This document shows positions 50,960 through 64,000 of a stretch of 64,000 bases of DNA, one piece after another. The notes under the pieces were generated by a model. That model did not search any database and was not told the origin of the DNA. It was given only the letters and a program-made list of their open reading frames with translations. Origin of the DNA: Nautilus pompilius (Eukaryota > Mollusca > Cephalopoda > Nautilida > Nautilidae); NCBI GenBank assembly GCA_018389105.1, contig JACATO010002186.1:1130501-1194500 (forward strand). The letters are read 5' to 3'. Within the stretch, counting starts at the first letter, position 1. The number at the start of each line of letters is the position of its first letter. Made by a program: the position numbers and the translations under genes.

Positions 50960-52918
50960 CATAGCACGAGCCAACAATTATTCAAAATAATAGTAAGAAA
51001 TTATATTAGATAAGCAATGCTAACATGCTTTCAGTATAAACTATATTTAACATTAATAAAAATTACTGTCTGCATCTATAAGTATACAAAAATTTTGATA
51101 ATATATTGTATATTCTGATAGTGTTAGTTTATGCACTGACATTAAAATTAACTTACAAAAATGTAAATTGCAACAAAGATGCTCAATATAAGCAGGCTTA
51201 TCTTTGTCACTTTACAAAGATATTGCCTTGGAATAGTTGAATATGATTTAGCCAATGGTAAACAAGAAACAAATGGTTAGAATGACAAGTTTTGATTAAC
51301 TAGAGAAATGAACTGCTGGTTTAAGTAAGCTAGTAATATGATGAATATAAAATTGCAACCAACGCATATTTTAGCTTTACTTTTCCATAATTTATCTTTA
51401 CTAGAAGTAGAGTAAGGTAGTTTTCAACAAAGGATATTACAAAAGATATTAACTAACAAATAATTTTAACATGTGATTTACAAATAATGATTTTAAAAAC
51501 AAATTTTTGATTAAATGAATTTAAAAATTCTATGAATGACAGGTAACCAAAGATAAATAATATAAATGTAGTGAATGACATGATTTTAAATTACCAGAAC
51601 AACATCACTAATAGACAGAAACTAGAAAAAAAATTTAAAATCAAATATTAACATTTGGTTTACATTCAGAAAAGAAATATTATTTTATTAAAACTTTCTC
51701 TAATAAAATAAGATTGAAAGCATTTCCCAATAAAATATCCAATAAACAGAATACTTTTCTCAGATAAAGAAATGCTTGATAATGGATTTAATATTGCTGC
51801 AGAAAATCATAGCAATATATTTACAGTATTAAAATACAAGGAACAAAATTAAATTCCCATTCTATACTAACCCTTTTAATTATTTCACAAATGTACTAAT
51901 ATTCTGTTTAAATTTCCTTAAAACACAAAAAAGATACTGCACAAAGCTTCAGTAAATACTAGCCTTTGTCTGTGTAAGCTAAAGAAATTAAAGACACTAA
52001 TTCTATTCTCTCTTTAAGTATATCATCAATAAGTGAAATGTTAATTTTGAATGTAGTTTTGAATGTTCATTTACAACAGAATTTGTTATAGGTGGTGGTA
52101 GCTTTACTATTGTTAATAGTGACATAGAAAAGAGAAGATTACAGGGAGTTACTGCACTTTATATATTTCCTAACATGCATTTTCTTTCCTTCATTATATG
52201 ACATTGTAAATGTCAAATGGCTTAGTCATATGGAATGCTCACTCCATAGATATTCATAGCATGGCTGCTGCAAATGCTAAAAGATTCCACAAGATCATAA
52301 TAGATTCTCCAATTTATACAAAGTTGATTGATGCTTCTAAAAATATACTATTAATATAATTCACCTGTTAAGAAAAAGCAAACAAATAAACATAAACACA
52401 ATGTATTAATACACTTAATCATATCTTTTTAGAAATTTTGAAAATTAAACTAAAAATGGTTTACATGAATCTCAGATTATTGATTCTACTTAAAGATGGC
52501 ACAATAACACTGATGGTTGTCTTAATTTTGCATGCTTGTTGAGAATGTTAAAACCTATCAAAATACACAATGTAAGTCAGTTTCTGCATCACTGATCATC
52601 AAAAGGTCTGATTTCAAAGATGATGTATTGTGACCTTTGGTTATACAGTAGACACATAAATCCATCTGACAGACTACAATAGTCAGGTGTAAGCACATGT
52701 CTGGTCAACTAGATAAGACTGACATGTGGTTTTTTTATGTAAAATTTCACTTGACCTCTCATACAAAGTTCTCTGGTATCCTTTAAATCAAATAAATATT
52801 ATTCCTATCAGAAATGAGACCAACAGGTAGATAAACCAAACATCTAAAGAAAAAAAATTTCATCTTTGATAAAAGCAAAGTTTCCACTTACATAAAAGAA
52901 TACAAATTATACATTTTA

Positions 52919-52960
<42 letters not shown>

Positions 52961-55900
52961 ACAAAATAGTAACTAACCTTTGCATATCTAAAACCATAAA
53001 TCTCTATGCATACAACAGAGTAGAATCAGAATGGAAAGACCACCTCTCCCCCCCCCCTCATATAGTGTGTGGGTTTCATGTAATCACCACAATATTATGT
53101 GGCTAAATAATTAAAGTCAGAATAAAATTCTCTAAATGTTTACTGAGCAACAAGCAGAGAGAGGTGGCAAAAAAGCGAGAAACAAAATAACCTAATTAAA
53201 ACATTAAATTTCAGTATGTTATAACAAAAACATTGCCTTCTAAACCAACATAAATGTTAAATGATAATTTTTTTTTTCTAATTTAAATGAATTAATGAGG
53301 TGTAAATTTAGCATGCATGTGGCTAGTTCTGAGCTTGAGGCTATCTAACAATCCTTGTCATGTCACTAGTTTATCAGTCATTCCTTTACTTGTTTTTGGT
53401 TTTAGGCTGTATAATTAGTAGCAAACAAGAAAAACAGAACTACAAACACAGCTTGTTTCCCCTTATAGTTATGTTTAATAGTATGGTTTGGTGGCATTTG
53501 GTGCATACCATATAATTAATTTTCTCTAAGTAATAACTTTTTAAAAAAAAAACTAATTTTATCATATCTGGGATGTGACGACCATTAATGTAAATAGATA
53601 CATAATAGAAGTAATATAAAAATCTAAAACAATCTGAATAAAAATATATTATACAGACTAATTATATAATTATTTTCTTTCCTTTCTTGGTCATCATCTT
53701 ACTTTACACATCTTTGCTCACTTCCTTCCTTATTATGTCATTATATCCAAACTACATAAAAATACAAGGACTTCACCATTTGAACAGCAGAGATAACCAA
53801 TTTTTTAAAAAAAATTGATAAATAAATAAAAGGTAAGCAACAAACATTCATACTATCTTTTGTGAATTTTTTACAAACTAAATAATACTGTTCATGGAAG
53901 CAGTGGGAATTTATCAAAAGTTAAGAAAGAATAGTATTCTAGTAGATAAATTCAATAGAGAATTATAGTGATTAATATTTAAGATAATATGACAGTAATT
54001 AGTTTTACAAAAACAAATTTTCCAAAGAAACTAAAATATCTGAGTAAACATAGATTAATAGATTAACAATAAACTTTATTTGTTACTCTGGTTGAGCAAA
54101 TTTAATTATTTCTGCTCCAAAAACATGACATTTAAAGATACACATTTATTCATGTTTGTTTATAATCGAAACTATAACAATCACATTAAAATCATTTTTG
54201 ACATATGAATAAGTACATTTAAAAAATACATTTTTCTTTTGTTTTGTTCTTTTTTCTTGCATCAAAATTTTCTTTTCTGTAATATTTTCACCACTACATT
54301 TTTAGTAATGTCTTGAACATATCAGGTAAGTGCTGACATAGATAGACTATCCACCTTCTAATATAGAGCCCCAAATATTCAACTTGCTTTCTTGGTAAAG
54401 ATAATACTCATATTTTTGCCAAGTAGGTCACCTACAAATCTGCTATGAATTATACAGAAATGGCAGATAACACCAATAATTGCATTTCACTCATGAGAAC
54501 AATCTGGCCCTGTACTAATTACCAATTAGGTAAGTACTTAACATATAATTCAAAAAGAAGAAGAAAATTTTAAAATACTACAAGACATGTCTTAGAAACA
54601 CCAACACTATATATCCAAATTGATGATACATAACAAGATCTATGTGAAAAAATAAACAATCATTCAAACTAGATAGATTGTTCTACTAACAAATAGTGAA
54701 AAAATGCTTTAACTATGTAAAGTACTTGTGTTTTGACAATCTCTCCCAGTCACCTCAGTTCTGAAAGGAAATGGTGTTTGCAGAGGTATTTCTATCCTTT
54801 TGGAAAGTATAAGTGGCTGAAACTGGCAAACTGTTGGTTGTCAAGTCTTTTTTATGCCAATACTGTACCCTACTAAGCCACAATTTAAAAAGGAAACTAA
54901 ATTTTATTAGTACATGTGCATACAAAGTGTTAAAATCTAAATTACAGTGAGCACAACAATGCTGCAATAATTAAAACAAATGCATACATTTGCATTTACT
55001 TCTCTGCAGTTCTATTAGTAAGTAGGTTTTCAAAGACTGCAAAAAATTTAACCACCCACCCAATCATTTTATACTCATAAAAATTAAATACATCCATAAA
55101 GATGCAAATTTAATGAAATTTCTAAAAGAAAGATCTACACACAAAATTGCTTTAAAAATTAGTTCTACTGTTACATTTTTTTAATGCTTGTAAGTTTTAT
55201 CATTTTCTTTCTTCTTTATTTTTTTAGAACTAATAAATTTAAATAAATCTTCCACTATTTACAAACAGGAAGTCATGTGTTGATGGCAGAATCTAGCAGT
55301 TTCCTAAAACCACTGACACATTTTGGTGCGAGTGGATTTTACACCTACTACTGTTCAGTTATTATTGTTTTAATGCTGTACGTGGGATATTACTTCCTGA
55401 CCCACTTATTATACTACTTGCTCTCTGCAGATTCCCATCAGTACAATTCCAAGTCATCTTACAATATGATAATGGAAACTTTTTACATACATTCTAAATA
55501 CTTACTAAAAGATAAGAATTAATGCTGATTAGATTTAAATGCATTTTTATTACCAATATTTAGTTCTGATTTATTCTATAAACAGTTTCAGAATAAGGGA
55601 CCAAAACCTCTCTAGAGAGGAATACAAGAAAAAGTCAATCAAGATAAGAACAGAAGTGTTACTCTAATTACTAACACATGCTGGAAGAATCAAATGTAAA
55701 AAAAGAACCCCAAATGATGCTGAAACTAAAGGCAAAAGATCTAATGCAAAACGGTTCTAACAAGAAAATAAAATTTCATAATCTACAATTAAGATGAGAC
55801 AACCACCCAGAACCTGACAAATATAAAAAAAAATTTGAATGCTTGAAACAAACAAGTTGTTTTGTTGTTGTTATTATTTTATTGAAATAATAATCAGCTT

Positions 55901-57194
55901 TTATCAAACGTTGACAGGTTGGCCAGTGATCTTTGTCCATGTTAAGCACTTCATAAAACAGAAAAAAGCACAAAGGTAAATTATTTTAAAAGCCAGATAC
56001 TATTTTAAGCAGCAACTAAACTGACCGCTGGTTACCTAAGTTAAGTAGTGCACAGATAACTGAAGTAAATGGGAACTTTTAAGTTTCTACCAAGTGATCT
56101 GAAATATTTTTATCATTCCATGAAAGAACTAAACTATAAAAACCAAAAATTGTTTTAGTAGGCAAATTATACTAAGCCAGCTGTTGATACTAGCCCCATG
56201 GAAAAGAAAACTTACTGTTGTTTTATACAATCAGCATTTAAAAAGATTTTTAAAGTTATAGTTGAAGACAAGTTATATTCATAGAAACAGCAATGATCTT
56301 TCAACATTTTTTTTATTTCAGCTGAACCATAGATAGAAATATTATAAAGATGATATTCATTAATGGCCAAACCTGCTTACATCATCATCATCTAACCTTA
56401 TTAAATAGAAAAAAAGGGGGAGATTCAGTTATCTAAAACTACTTTTTCTTGATACTGCATAATTAAAACAAATCCAATGGAAATAAATATTATGAGAAAA
56501 ACTGAACATTTATTAATAGAATATCCAATACAGTATTGATTCCCAAGACTTTGGGGGGGGGACATTCTGGCAAGAGAAATAAAGCTATTAAAATATTAAG
56601 ATCCAATACTATACTGGATATTTCATTAAAATAAAATGCATTAAAAACAATATTCCATTAGTTTTCTTTATATTTTATTCCAATTAATGATAATTTTCAT
56701 TTTTTTTAATGAGTGAATTCCAACTTAACATGAAAAATATTTATTTCATATCTTGGACAGACCATATATTTGCATGATCTAAGGTATCTTTATATGTATA
56801 ATAAACATCTTTTTGTTGTCAATAAAATCTAATTTTAACTGTAAGGTTAAGAAATGCAATATTTTGTGTCGGCTGACAGGTGAGTCAAGCATCTGTCTGT
56901 GAATGAGCACAAATCTATCCAACAACAGCTCCCTGTAATGCAGTATCATTTATGAAGCAAGTGATAGGCAGAACCTAATCTTCAGACCTGTTAAGCTAGA
57001 CAGCATCCAAACATTGCTTTTTCACAACTATCCTGCCCAAATCTTTCTAGATTTCATGTTTTATATTCAGCACAGACTGTTTAATCCAATCTGTCTCCCT
57101 AAACAAGATTAAACAGCACTGGACTGAAGAATTTATTGACCAATTAATGTGGCCATTGACAGAGACCTTCCCATCCTCTGAAGCACACACTTAC
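50960..57194. other. AT-rich non-coding sequence
   Basis: No gene recognised. Contains a long GT repeat (52921-52959), a short C run (53049-53057) and many poly(A) tracts. From about 56860 base composition becomes more balanced up to about 57480 without an identifiable repeat or gene. A possible minus-strand mini-exon at 57195-57230 is discussed in findings. Confidence 0.4.
52921..52959. repeat. (GT)n microsatellite, about 19 units
   Basis: Uninterrupted GT run. It gives the poly-Cys-Val frame starting at 52921, which is not a gene. Confidence 0.97.
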
Positions 57195-57630
57195 TTCACA
57201 TGTGAAAATATGCCCAGTCTACAGCAGTCCCTGAATTGATGGGATTCAGTGGCAGACAAGCAAACAAAGACACGCCACCCAGAATGATGTCTTGCTCACG
57301 TTGTCCACATACCATTTGAAATATTGATAAACATGATGTATTGATTTCTGTGTTGGTTGTTGACATAGCTCAGTCTTGGGCACAAACTGTCATGTAAGGC
57401 AACTGCCACAAATTGCTGTCTATTTGGACCCCTTAGTACCATTTCTAGCAAAAACGAATATGTAATAAAGAGAGAAATTCAGGCTACCAACTTAGCAGAA
57501 TTTTTCATTGCTAAGTTCTAGAGATTAACTCAGTTACAGTTATTTTAAAATGTGCTTCAGAAAGTTGGGACAGAAAAATACAGTTTAGCTGTCAGTCATT
57601 TCCACATCTCATGGATGACTGACTTTAATT
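57195..57630. other. Less AT-rich unique sequence
   Basis: Continuation of a moderately GC-richer stretch that starts near 56860. No domain, RNA or repeat is recognised; it may be a conserved non-coding element or an old decayed repeat. Confidence 0.3.
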
Positions 57631-57666
<36 letters not shown>

Positions 57667-57674
57667 AGGGGGGG
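57631..57674. repeat. (GA)n microsatellite with G tail
   Basis: About 19 GA units with one interruption (GAGGAG) ending in a run of eight G. Confidence 0.96.
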
Positions 57675-58023
57675 AATAAATGTCAAAATCCATGTTAGAA
57701 TTATTAAGATTCTATATAATTGATTCCAGCTTTCACAGATGTTCAAAACAATTCATGAGAACTGAAACTTACACAAGCAATGAGAACTGGTGTAGATCAA
57801 CCCAGGCATAATTTCATTCCCAGACTCTTCCAATTACTTTGGTCCCTCATTATGCCTGAGCAAGCACACCATGCTTCATTAAGAATTTCAGAAAGATGCT
57901 CACATGACCACATTAACATTCCTTGTTAACTCTTGTTCAATTAATTCTGTCAATGCCATATTCACAATATTCATTTTTTTAAAAAAATTCATTAAAATTG
58001 AGCTTATCTGAACAGTAATACAG

Positions 58024-58270
58024 AAAATATAATTATTCTAACACACACAGGGTAACCACAAAGTTACCTCCTACAGAACTGTAACAACCATGCAAATGTA
58101 AGTAAATGTGGGTCAGGCAGAATGCATTCCCATAGTTTGCAGATTTTGCCACTTGTGGAGCACCACTTACTCTAATGAAGTTATGATACTGATGTGTAAC
58201 TGTAACAAAAGACAGTAAAATTTGAGTTACTAACACCAATTTACTGAAACAATATTTTATTAACAATTTG
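58024..58270 (-). pseudogene. Possible IS630/Tc-related transposon terminus and C-terminal fragment
   Basis: At 58040-58065 the sequence reads ACACACAGGGTAACCACAAA, a CAGGGTRRCCAnAAAGT-type end like that at 49138. The minus frame 58033-58266 runs into it with HGCYSSVGGNFVVTL, which resembles the short Gly-Gly-x-Phe C-terminal tail of the same transposase group just before its terminal repeat. The rest of the transposase is not seen. The match is short and the assignment uncertain. Confidence 0.3.
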
Positions 58271-59187
58271 CTAAATTGGTTTAACTCACTATAATAAGTT
58301 TGGCCACTTCTCTGGACCAGCAGAAAGCAGTTCCTTCAGTCTTCACATCTTGTATAGAAAGTTCTAGTGCCTTGAACAACACCTTCCAGTTTGCTAGGGT
58401 AGACCAATAGACCTGGCAACGTGATATGTACTGCATTCTCTATGGGAATTACCTTATCTGATATCTAATGTCACACTGAATTTCTACAACTTGCACACGT
58501 GTAAGTGTTCTGACCAAGTTACATTAACCAAAAACCTTGTCTCAAATCTATGCAGGCCTTTGGGCCACATGATGTTAGAAAATACCTATGTCATGATGAA
58601 AAATACATAAGGTTGTCTGTCTCTACATTACATTCAATGCTATAAAAAAAACTTCACAAGGGCTAAGCAATTTTAGCAGAGAAACTGGGGGATATCAGAG
58701 GTAATGTCACAATATAAGTAGCATCCTTCAGTGACATAATCTGCAAACTCTGAAAATGCATTTGCCTTGACACTCTGTGTATGTATACTTACTTCTGTTA
58801 ACATGTTTTATGGTTTGGAAGTTATAAGCAACAGACTACAAGAACTATTTCCATCCATTGTATAACAGTACTAAAATGTTATTGCCAATTCAATTTTTTA
58901 AAAACCTAAATTAACATGCAAAGATGATTTTCAATGCAAATCACAAAACTTCAAGGTGAATTTTTTAAAAAAAATTTGGATATATATATTATATTTCCAA
59001 TGAAAAAGAGAGAAAATTTAATAACTTATGTACATAAAAATCTCTCTTGTACTAATAAAATATGCAGAGAGTATATTTCATAACTACGTTCAGAAGAAAC
59101 ATTCATTAATGCATTTTTACCTATCTATTCCATGTTAAGTAACTAAATTGTCAAGTTACCTGCTAAAATTCTAATTTTCTCCTTTAT
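58271..59187. other. Non-coding sequence
   Basis: The first 500 bp are less AT-rich (58300-58800), then AT-rich. No exon, RNA or repeat could be assigned. Confidence 0.35.
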
Positions 59188-60298
59188 CATTTCATGCACC
59201 ATACTTTCAGAAAACTAAATTCTAAACTTGGCCAATTGTTTGCCTGTTTAATTATTTGTTGTTGTTTTTATTTCAATTTATATGTAGCACCCTGTCACAT
59301 TAATGTGACCACCCAATATATGAATGTATTTGACTGTACATATTTCAAAAGGTAGATCGATCCAGCAATAATTCTCTGCTAACCTGAGCTCATATCATAA
59401 ATTGTTCAGAGTCAATAATAGATTGTAGAAGATAAGACATTTCTCATGGACCTGCAACCAAAATTAGCATGAAGTTCACTGGTACAAACGTTCCTGCTGT
59501 GGTAAAGCAACCTGGAAGATCTTCAATAGTGACAACACATCCATCTTCAAAATCAAAATTCTCTTCCAAATGTTGCTCATGAACCAGAAAAATGCTAAAG
59601 AACTGTACATCCTCATTTCCATTAACAAACTCCCTTTTGTCCAAAAGGAATAAACACTTCGGGTAGGTGTTCTTCAGTAAGACCTGGTTTCAGAAATTCA
59701 TATCCAGAGATCATGTCTGGATTTTAAACAAAAAAAAAAAAAAAACATAAGACTTTCAATCCCAATGCCTTCAGCCCAAAGTCAGGTGTGGAGGTAGGAG
59801 TATCATGGTATGGATTGCAATCTGGCATGGTGAAGAGGCAAAAATAATAATTCTGTCATGGACATTGCCATTTTAAAGATAATTACTAGCATTGTACTAA
59901 AAAGCCATATTGAGATTTGATGCTCATATACATCAGGAGAATGGTGTTAGATGCCATAACCCTCAGTGAAGTCTAGAAAAGGAATCAAGGCATCCATCGT
60001 GTTCCCTGAGTACCCCAAAACCTGATATGAATCTGATCAAGTCCGGATTATCAACTGAGAACAACCTGTCCAAGTCCTGCCTACGAATAGAATTAAAGGT
60101 GCTTACACACACAAAAAGAAACCTGGACCAAAACATTATACAAAATCTTATTAATTCATAGCCAGAAAAGGGGAGAGGCACTTCATGTTGGATAAAAAGT
60201 GGCTTAACAACTTCACTCTACTGGTTGTTTTTATGTCATTTTTCATTACAAACTATCATCATTATAACAGGTGAGCAAAGTATCATTGCACAGCACTG
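59188..60298 (+). pseudogene. Decayed Tc1-like transposon with probable right terminus
   Basis: Plus-strand frames give, in order, LLMNQKNAKELYI (near the region before the first Asp), FQSQCLQPKVRCGGRSIMVW and IAIWHGEE at about 59755-59840 (the PTVKHGGGSIMVWGAIWHG block), then HIHQENGVRCHNP at about 59925 (degenerate QQDNAPxHxA). Next comes SRHPSCSLSTPKPDMNLIKSG at about 59985-60045 (the SPDxNPIE block with Glu lost). The right end reads TCATTGCACAGCACTG followed by TA at 60299-60300, a typical Tc1 terminus. The left end may be the weakly complementary GCACCATACTTTC near 59190. The downstream frame contains stops and the middle a poly(A) expansion (59730-59745). The minus frames here (59444-59644, 59963-60181) are antisense shadows. 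Confidence 0.66.
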
Positions 60299-60300
60299 TA

Positions 60301-63300
60301 TATCCAAAATCATTTAATGTTTTAAAGTGAAATTAAGTAAACAATATGATTTTTTTTTTAATTTTAAAAAAGTCTACATAAATTTGTGATAGATAAATGT
60401 TATGGATATTTTCCAATCAAAACCATTGTTCCTATCTAATTATAATACAACCATCACTTAATCCATAACATTCTCTAATGTTCTTGCTATGTTGCTGTTT
60501 TTTGGTACTTATAAAAGAATGAATAAATTATTAAGAGGTCTACTAGCTGAATACTTAAAACTAACTATTCAAACCAACTTAGAATAAAAGTTATAATATA
60601 CTCAATATTCAACCGAATATGAAAAATTCACAATTTAAAATTTATATGGCTGCCAATTTTCTTACCTTTAAGATATAAGTAATTTCTTTATTGCAAAGAT
60701 AACACTGATTCAAATGCCATCTCCTTACAGATTCTGCTTATTTTTTCACCTGCTTTATTTTTTAAGAAGTTTCTTTCTTTAATTTTTTTTTCATTTTGCA
60801 AATCATAAAATATACTCATCCAATTTACAAGCTCATACAGTAAACAAAATTTTTCTAAGGCACTGTATATGACTTCATTAAAAACATAAAAGCATATAGA
60901 TGAAAAAAGTTTACAGATGCCAGAAAATTATAAATATTTTGAAATACTTTATTTTAGGGGAAATGCACTAAAAATTATAGACATAGTATCAATAAATTAG
61001 GAATGTGCCAATCAATCAGCAGATACTGGAATATTGTTCTTCTCTATTCGTTTTCCATATTACACAAAGTTTTAACAAGTAAATTTATCCAGATTAACAA
61101 ATGCATCAATCTGGTTTGGAAATCAACAGGGATAAGCAAAAACGATAAATCTCATAGATATTCAATCACTGCTTCTCAACACACAGCCTACCTATAGCAC
61201 AACTTTTGTTTGTGGATGAGGGTAATCCATTCCCCAAACTCAGGATCAACACCCCTACACATAACTAGGTGAAGACAAAAGAATAAAAAGCAATATTGGT
61301 CTTTAAAAAAAGTTTATAATACTCAAGTTTATCAAAAGAAAACAAGAAACAAAACATTTTCTAATGGAAATTAAAATCTTCAAAAGTTTAATGTTAATTA
61401 AACGATGTAAGTACATTCAAATCCCAATTAACATATAACTAAGTAAATTTAAAAGCCAAAATATCAGAAAGCGGTAATGTTCTACAAACAAATTCAAAAT
61501 TCAACACATTTATGAAACTTCTAAAAGTTGTCAAAAATATAATGAAAATTTCTTATCTGAAATCAAAAGCTTGAATATTTCTACAATAAACTAATCAACA
61601 TAATTATGCATCAATCTGGATTATTTTAGAATTATGTGAAAGCAAAAGTATGAAAAGTAACACTGGTCTAAACACATATTCAAAATCAAAAACAAATAAA
61701 ATTGTCAAAAGTATAACTTAAAGTGCAGAAACAAACTTTTCAGCAGTTTCTTGTTCACTCATATATGTCCACGTGCTAAAAGATTATTCACTGTCAATGG
61801 AAATTAATTTATTTAATTAGCAATTCCTGATCATTCAACATAAATAATACTAAGAATAAATAATCAAGTAATAAACCATAGAGAGACTTTCTATATCATG
61901 AATTTAATGTTATACTGGTTGCTTACATTGGAATATATTCCATAATCAAAACAAAGATATATATATATTCAAATTCACATACTGCGAGATAATATCCTAA
62001 TAAAAATGTAGTACAATATAGGTATTCCATAAAATGATCATTCTGATTTCAACCATCTTAAATAATTTTCAGAGTCACTGTATATGTTTTTTTTTACTTC
62101 TTCCTTCAAAACAATATACTGGAAAAATTTTGCAAAACATCTCAAATTCTCAAAGTTTGTGTGAACTGAGAAATTATTCCGGATGTTTTTACTCTAATTT
62201 TCATTAGCAAATAACCTTTTATTAAGATTTTTGGCAACTGAATAAAATTTGAAAGAGGACAAGCCTCTTAGTTCTATTTATTCTCCTGCTTGTGATGATA
62301 CTTTGTGTACAGAAATAAGTTGTTGTGTTTTTTATAGTAGAAGCAGGCTGTTATGAATTTTACAAATCATTAACTGAACATTTTAATAACTGGTACACCA
62401 ATTTACTAAATCCATAGTTCTTCCATTTATGTTTGTTCACTGTTTAAAAATATCACCGATAAAATTATTTTTTCAATCCAAAAAGAACCATTATTCACCC
62501 TCTAAACTTAAAAAAAGAAAATTGAAATCTACTGAAAAGATACAAGAGAAAAACTACAGTAGCAATCACAATATAAGCTATAAAAATAAACTTTTCTTCA
62601 CCTAAATGTATAATAAAACAATTTTTCCCCTATGTGTTTTCCAGCACAGCTTCACTAGTGCAGATCATTCATAATTATTTATACTGTGAAATGTTTTTGA
62701 TTATAGCAATGTATAAGTTACAGGCCCTCATGTTATTTCTACATTATTTCAGAAAACACTCATTTATAGTTACTAAGTTTTATTTATTTACTCATACTTT
62801 TACATCCTAATATCTTTAATACTACTGTTTCTATATTTACAAGGAAAATGCAATTTCTTATTCAAAATACAATGGAAAATTAAATATTTATTATCCACCT
62901 TTGGGTATTGTGTTTAAAAAAAGAATAAATTAAAAATAATACATTAAACATAATAAATAACTAAAATCTGGCACAAACTGAACACTTAACAAGTTCTCTG
63001 CAACTGACTTTTGACAGGGTTTTGCATTTGTTTCCAGATTTAATAATTATGACAAACAAATAAGAAGTTTAATTTGGAAAAGGAAACAATTCAATTTTTG
63101 TTTGTTTGTTTTTTAAACAGTCTAAGTATATAAAATGTTCTGAAAGAAAACTTATTAAGTTATACATGTACAATGCTAAATCTGGAAGGCAGATTTTGTT
63201 TAACTAAACCTCTCATTTTTCTTCTCCCATTCAGTTTCAAAAGAAATTTTAAAAAATGTACTCTAATGCATACAAGAAATGACAAGGAGAAGTTTCAGAT

Positions 63301-64000
63301 AAATAATTTGCTAGGTTGAACAGTTACTACAGTTGTAAAGTCATTTGAATACAAAACATGGAAACAGCTCTTATGATATCACAAACATCAAAATAATAGA
63401 TCTGTAGTCCTATGGACTGAATGAACTGTTATAAATTACATTTTTGTTTCTGCATATCTTTTCACTACAACATTTACTTGAGAATTAAGACTTGCATTGT
63501 CACTATTAAATTCAAAAAATGTTTAAAAGCAAAATCTTTCAGCCAAGCATTTCGGTCTCAACTTTAGAACTTAGATGAATATAAAACATCATCAATGTTC
63601 AAATATAAAAGATAGGCAACTGCAGAGAATTAAAGTTTTCTCATCACAACCATACATATTTTCTCATTTATTTCTCTCTGGCTACACAAGTACAGATAAT
63701 CCTCACTCTCCAAATTATTACTAACCAAACACAGGTGGTCAGTGACAAATGAATTCATATAAATCAGATTAGCTGCCTTGTATTTTCAAAGTGTACAAAA
63801 TAGATTAGAGTAATCAATATTTCTCATCTGTTCTTTTAACCTCCAGATCTTCATCAAATCATCAGGATCAATCACTTATGCATGTGACTAAGATCCTGCA
63901 CAGATAGTTAAACCACAAACTATCTGCTTATCTGTAGTGTTTATTAAGAGTCAAATAATTGGCACCGATATAATGATTATAGCAGCTATCAGTGCACTAA
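60301..64000. other. AT-rich non-coding sequence
   Basis: No gene, RNA or mobile element recognised. The frame at 61003-61197 is not supported by splice sites or family resemblance. Confidence 0.45.

Noticed and set aside
52921-53106. Frame starting in the GT repeat
   Set aside because: The first 15 or so codons are only the dinucleotide repeat.
1-64000. Search for tRNA, rRNA, CRISPR, phage or bacterial operon structure
   Set aside because: No matching pattern seen on either strand; spacing and composition are those of animal non-coding DNA.

Overview
This window is AT-rich non-coding DNA from a multicellular animal, by eye roughly 70% A+T. It has long introns or intergenic stretches, many short tandem repeats and a scatter of decayed DNA transposons. 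I see no intact protein-coding gene, rRNA, tRNA, CRISPR array or bacterial-type feature. Nearly every open frame above 60 codons is a chance frame or lies inside a transposon. The transposon mix is Tc1/mariner, an IS630-like Tc relative with an FSDE-type block, pogo/Tigger-like, BED-finger hAT and hAT MITE-like elements, plus one possible tRNA-derived SINE. Together with the low GC, this fits a large AT-rich metazoan genome. An arthropod such as a chelicerate is my low-confidence guess; no gene allows a firm assignment.

Layout. 1-8.6 kb is AT-rich unique sequence with one recent 180-bp tandem duplication (7457-7817). A small candidate exon on the minus strand sits at 8598-8656 with strong splice signals. 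10.6-12.3 kb is a minus-strand BED-finger hAT transposase fossil, followed by a minus-strand Tc1 fossil (12.56-13.18 kb). 15671-16517 and 33228-34256 are two copies, in opposite orientation, of one non-autonomous hAT family with terminal inverted repeats and 8-bp target duplications. A plus-strand Tc1-like fossil lies at 21.2-21.9 kb. 31-36.2 kb is the densest mobile-DNA cluster: Tc1 fragment, possible SINE, hAT copy, Tc1 fragment and a complete pogo/Tigger-like non-autonomous element (35620-36206). 36-49 kb is mostly unique AT-rich DNA with many microsatellites and one GC-richer island (about 42.55-42.85 kb) beside a candidate first coding exon on the minus strand. 49-51 kb and 58-60.3 kb carry further Tc1 or IS630-like remains. 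The rest is AT-rich sequence with nothing recognisable.

If the window lies within a host gene, the best evidence is for a minus-strand gene with tiny exons. Candidates at 42322-42356, 24848-24902 and 8598-8656 can be joined in a consistent reading phase. This is an inference from splice-site patterns alone and the product is not recognised. No previously undescribed biological system is evident; the most useful leads are the candidate micro-exons and the paired hAT elements.
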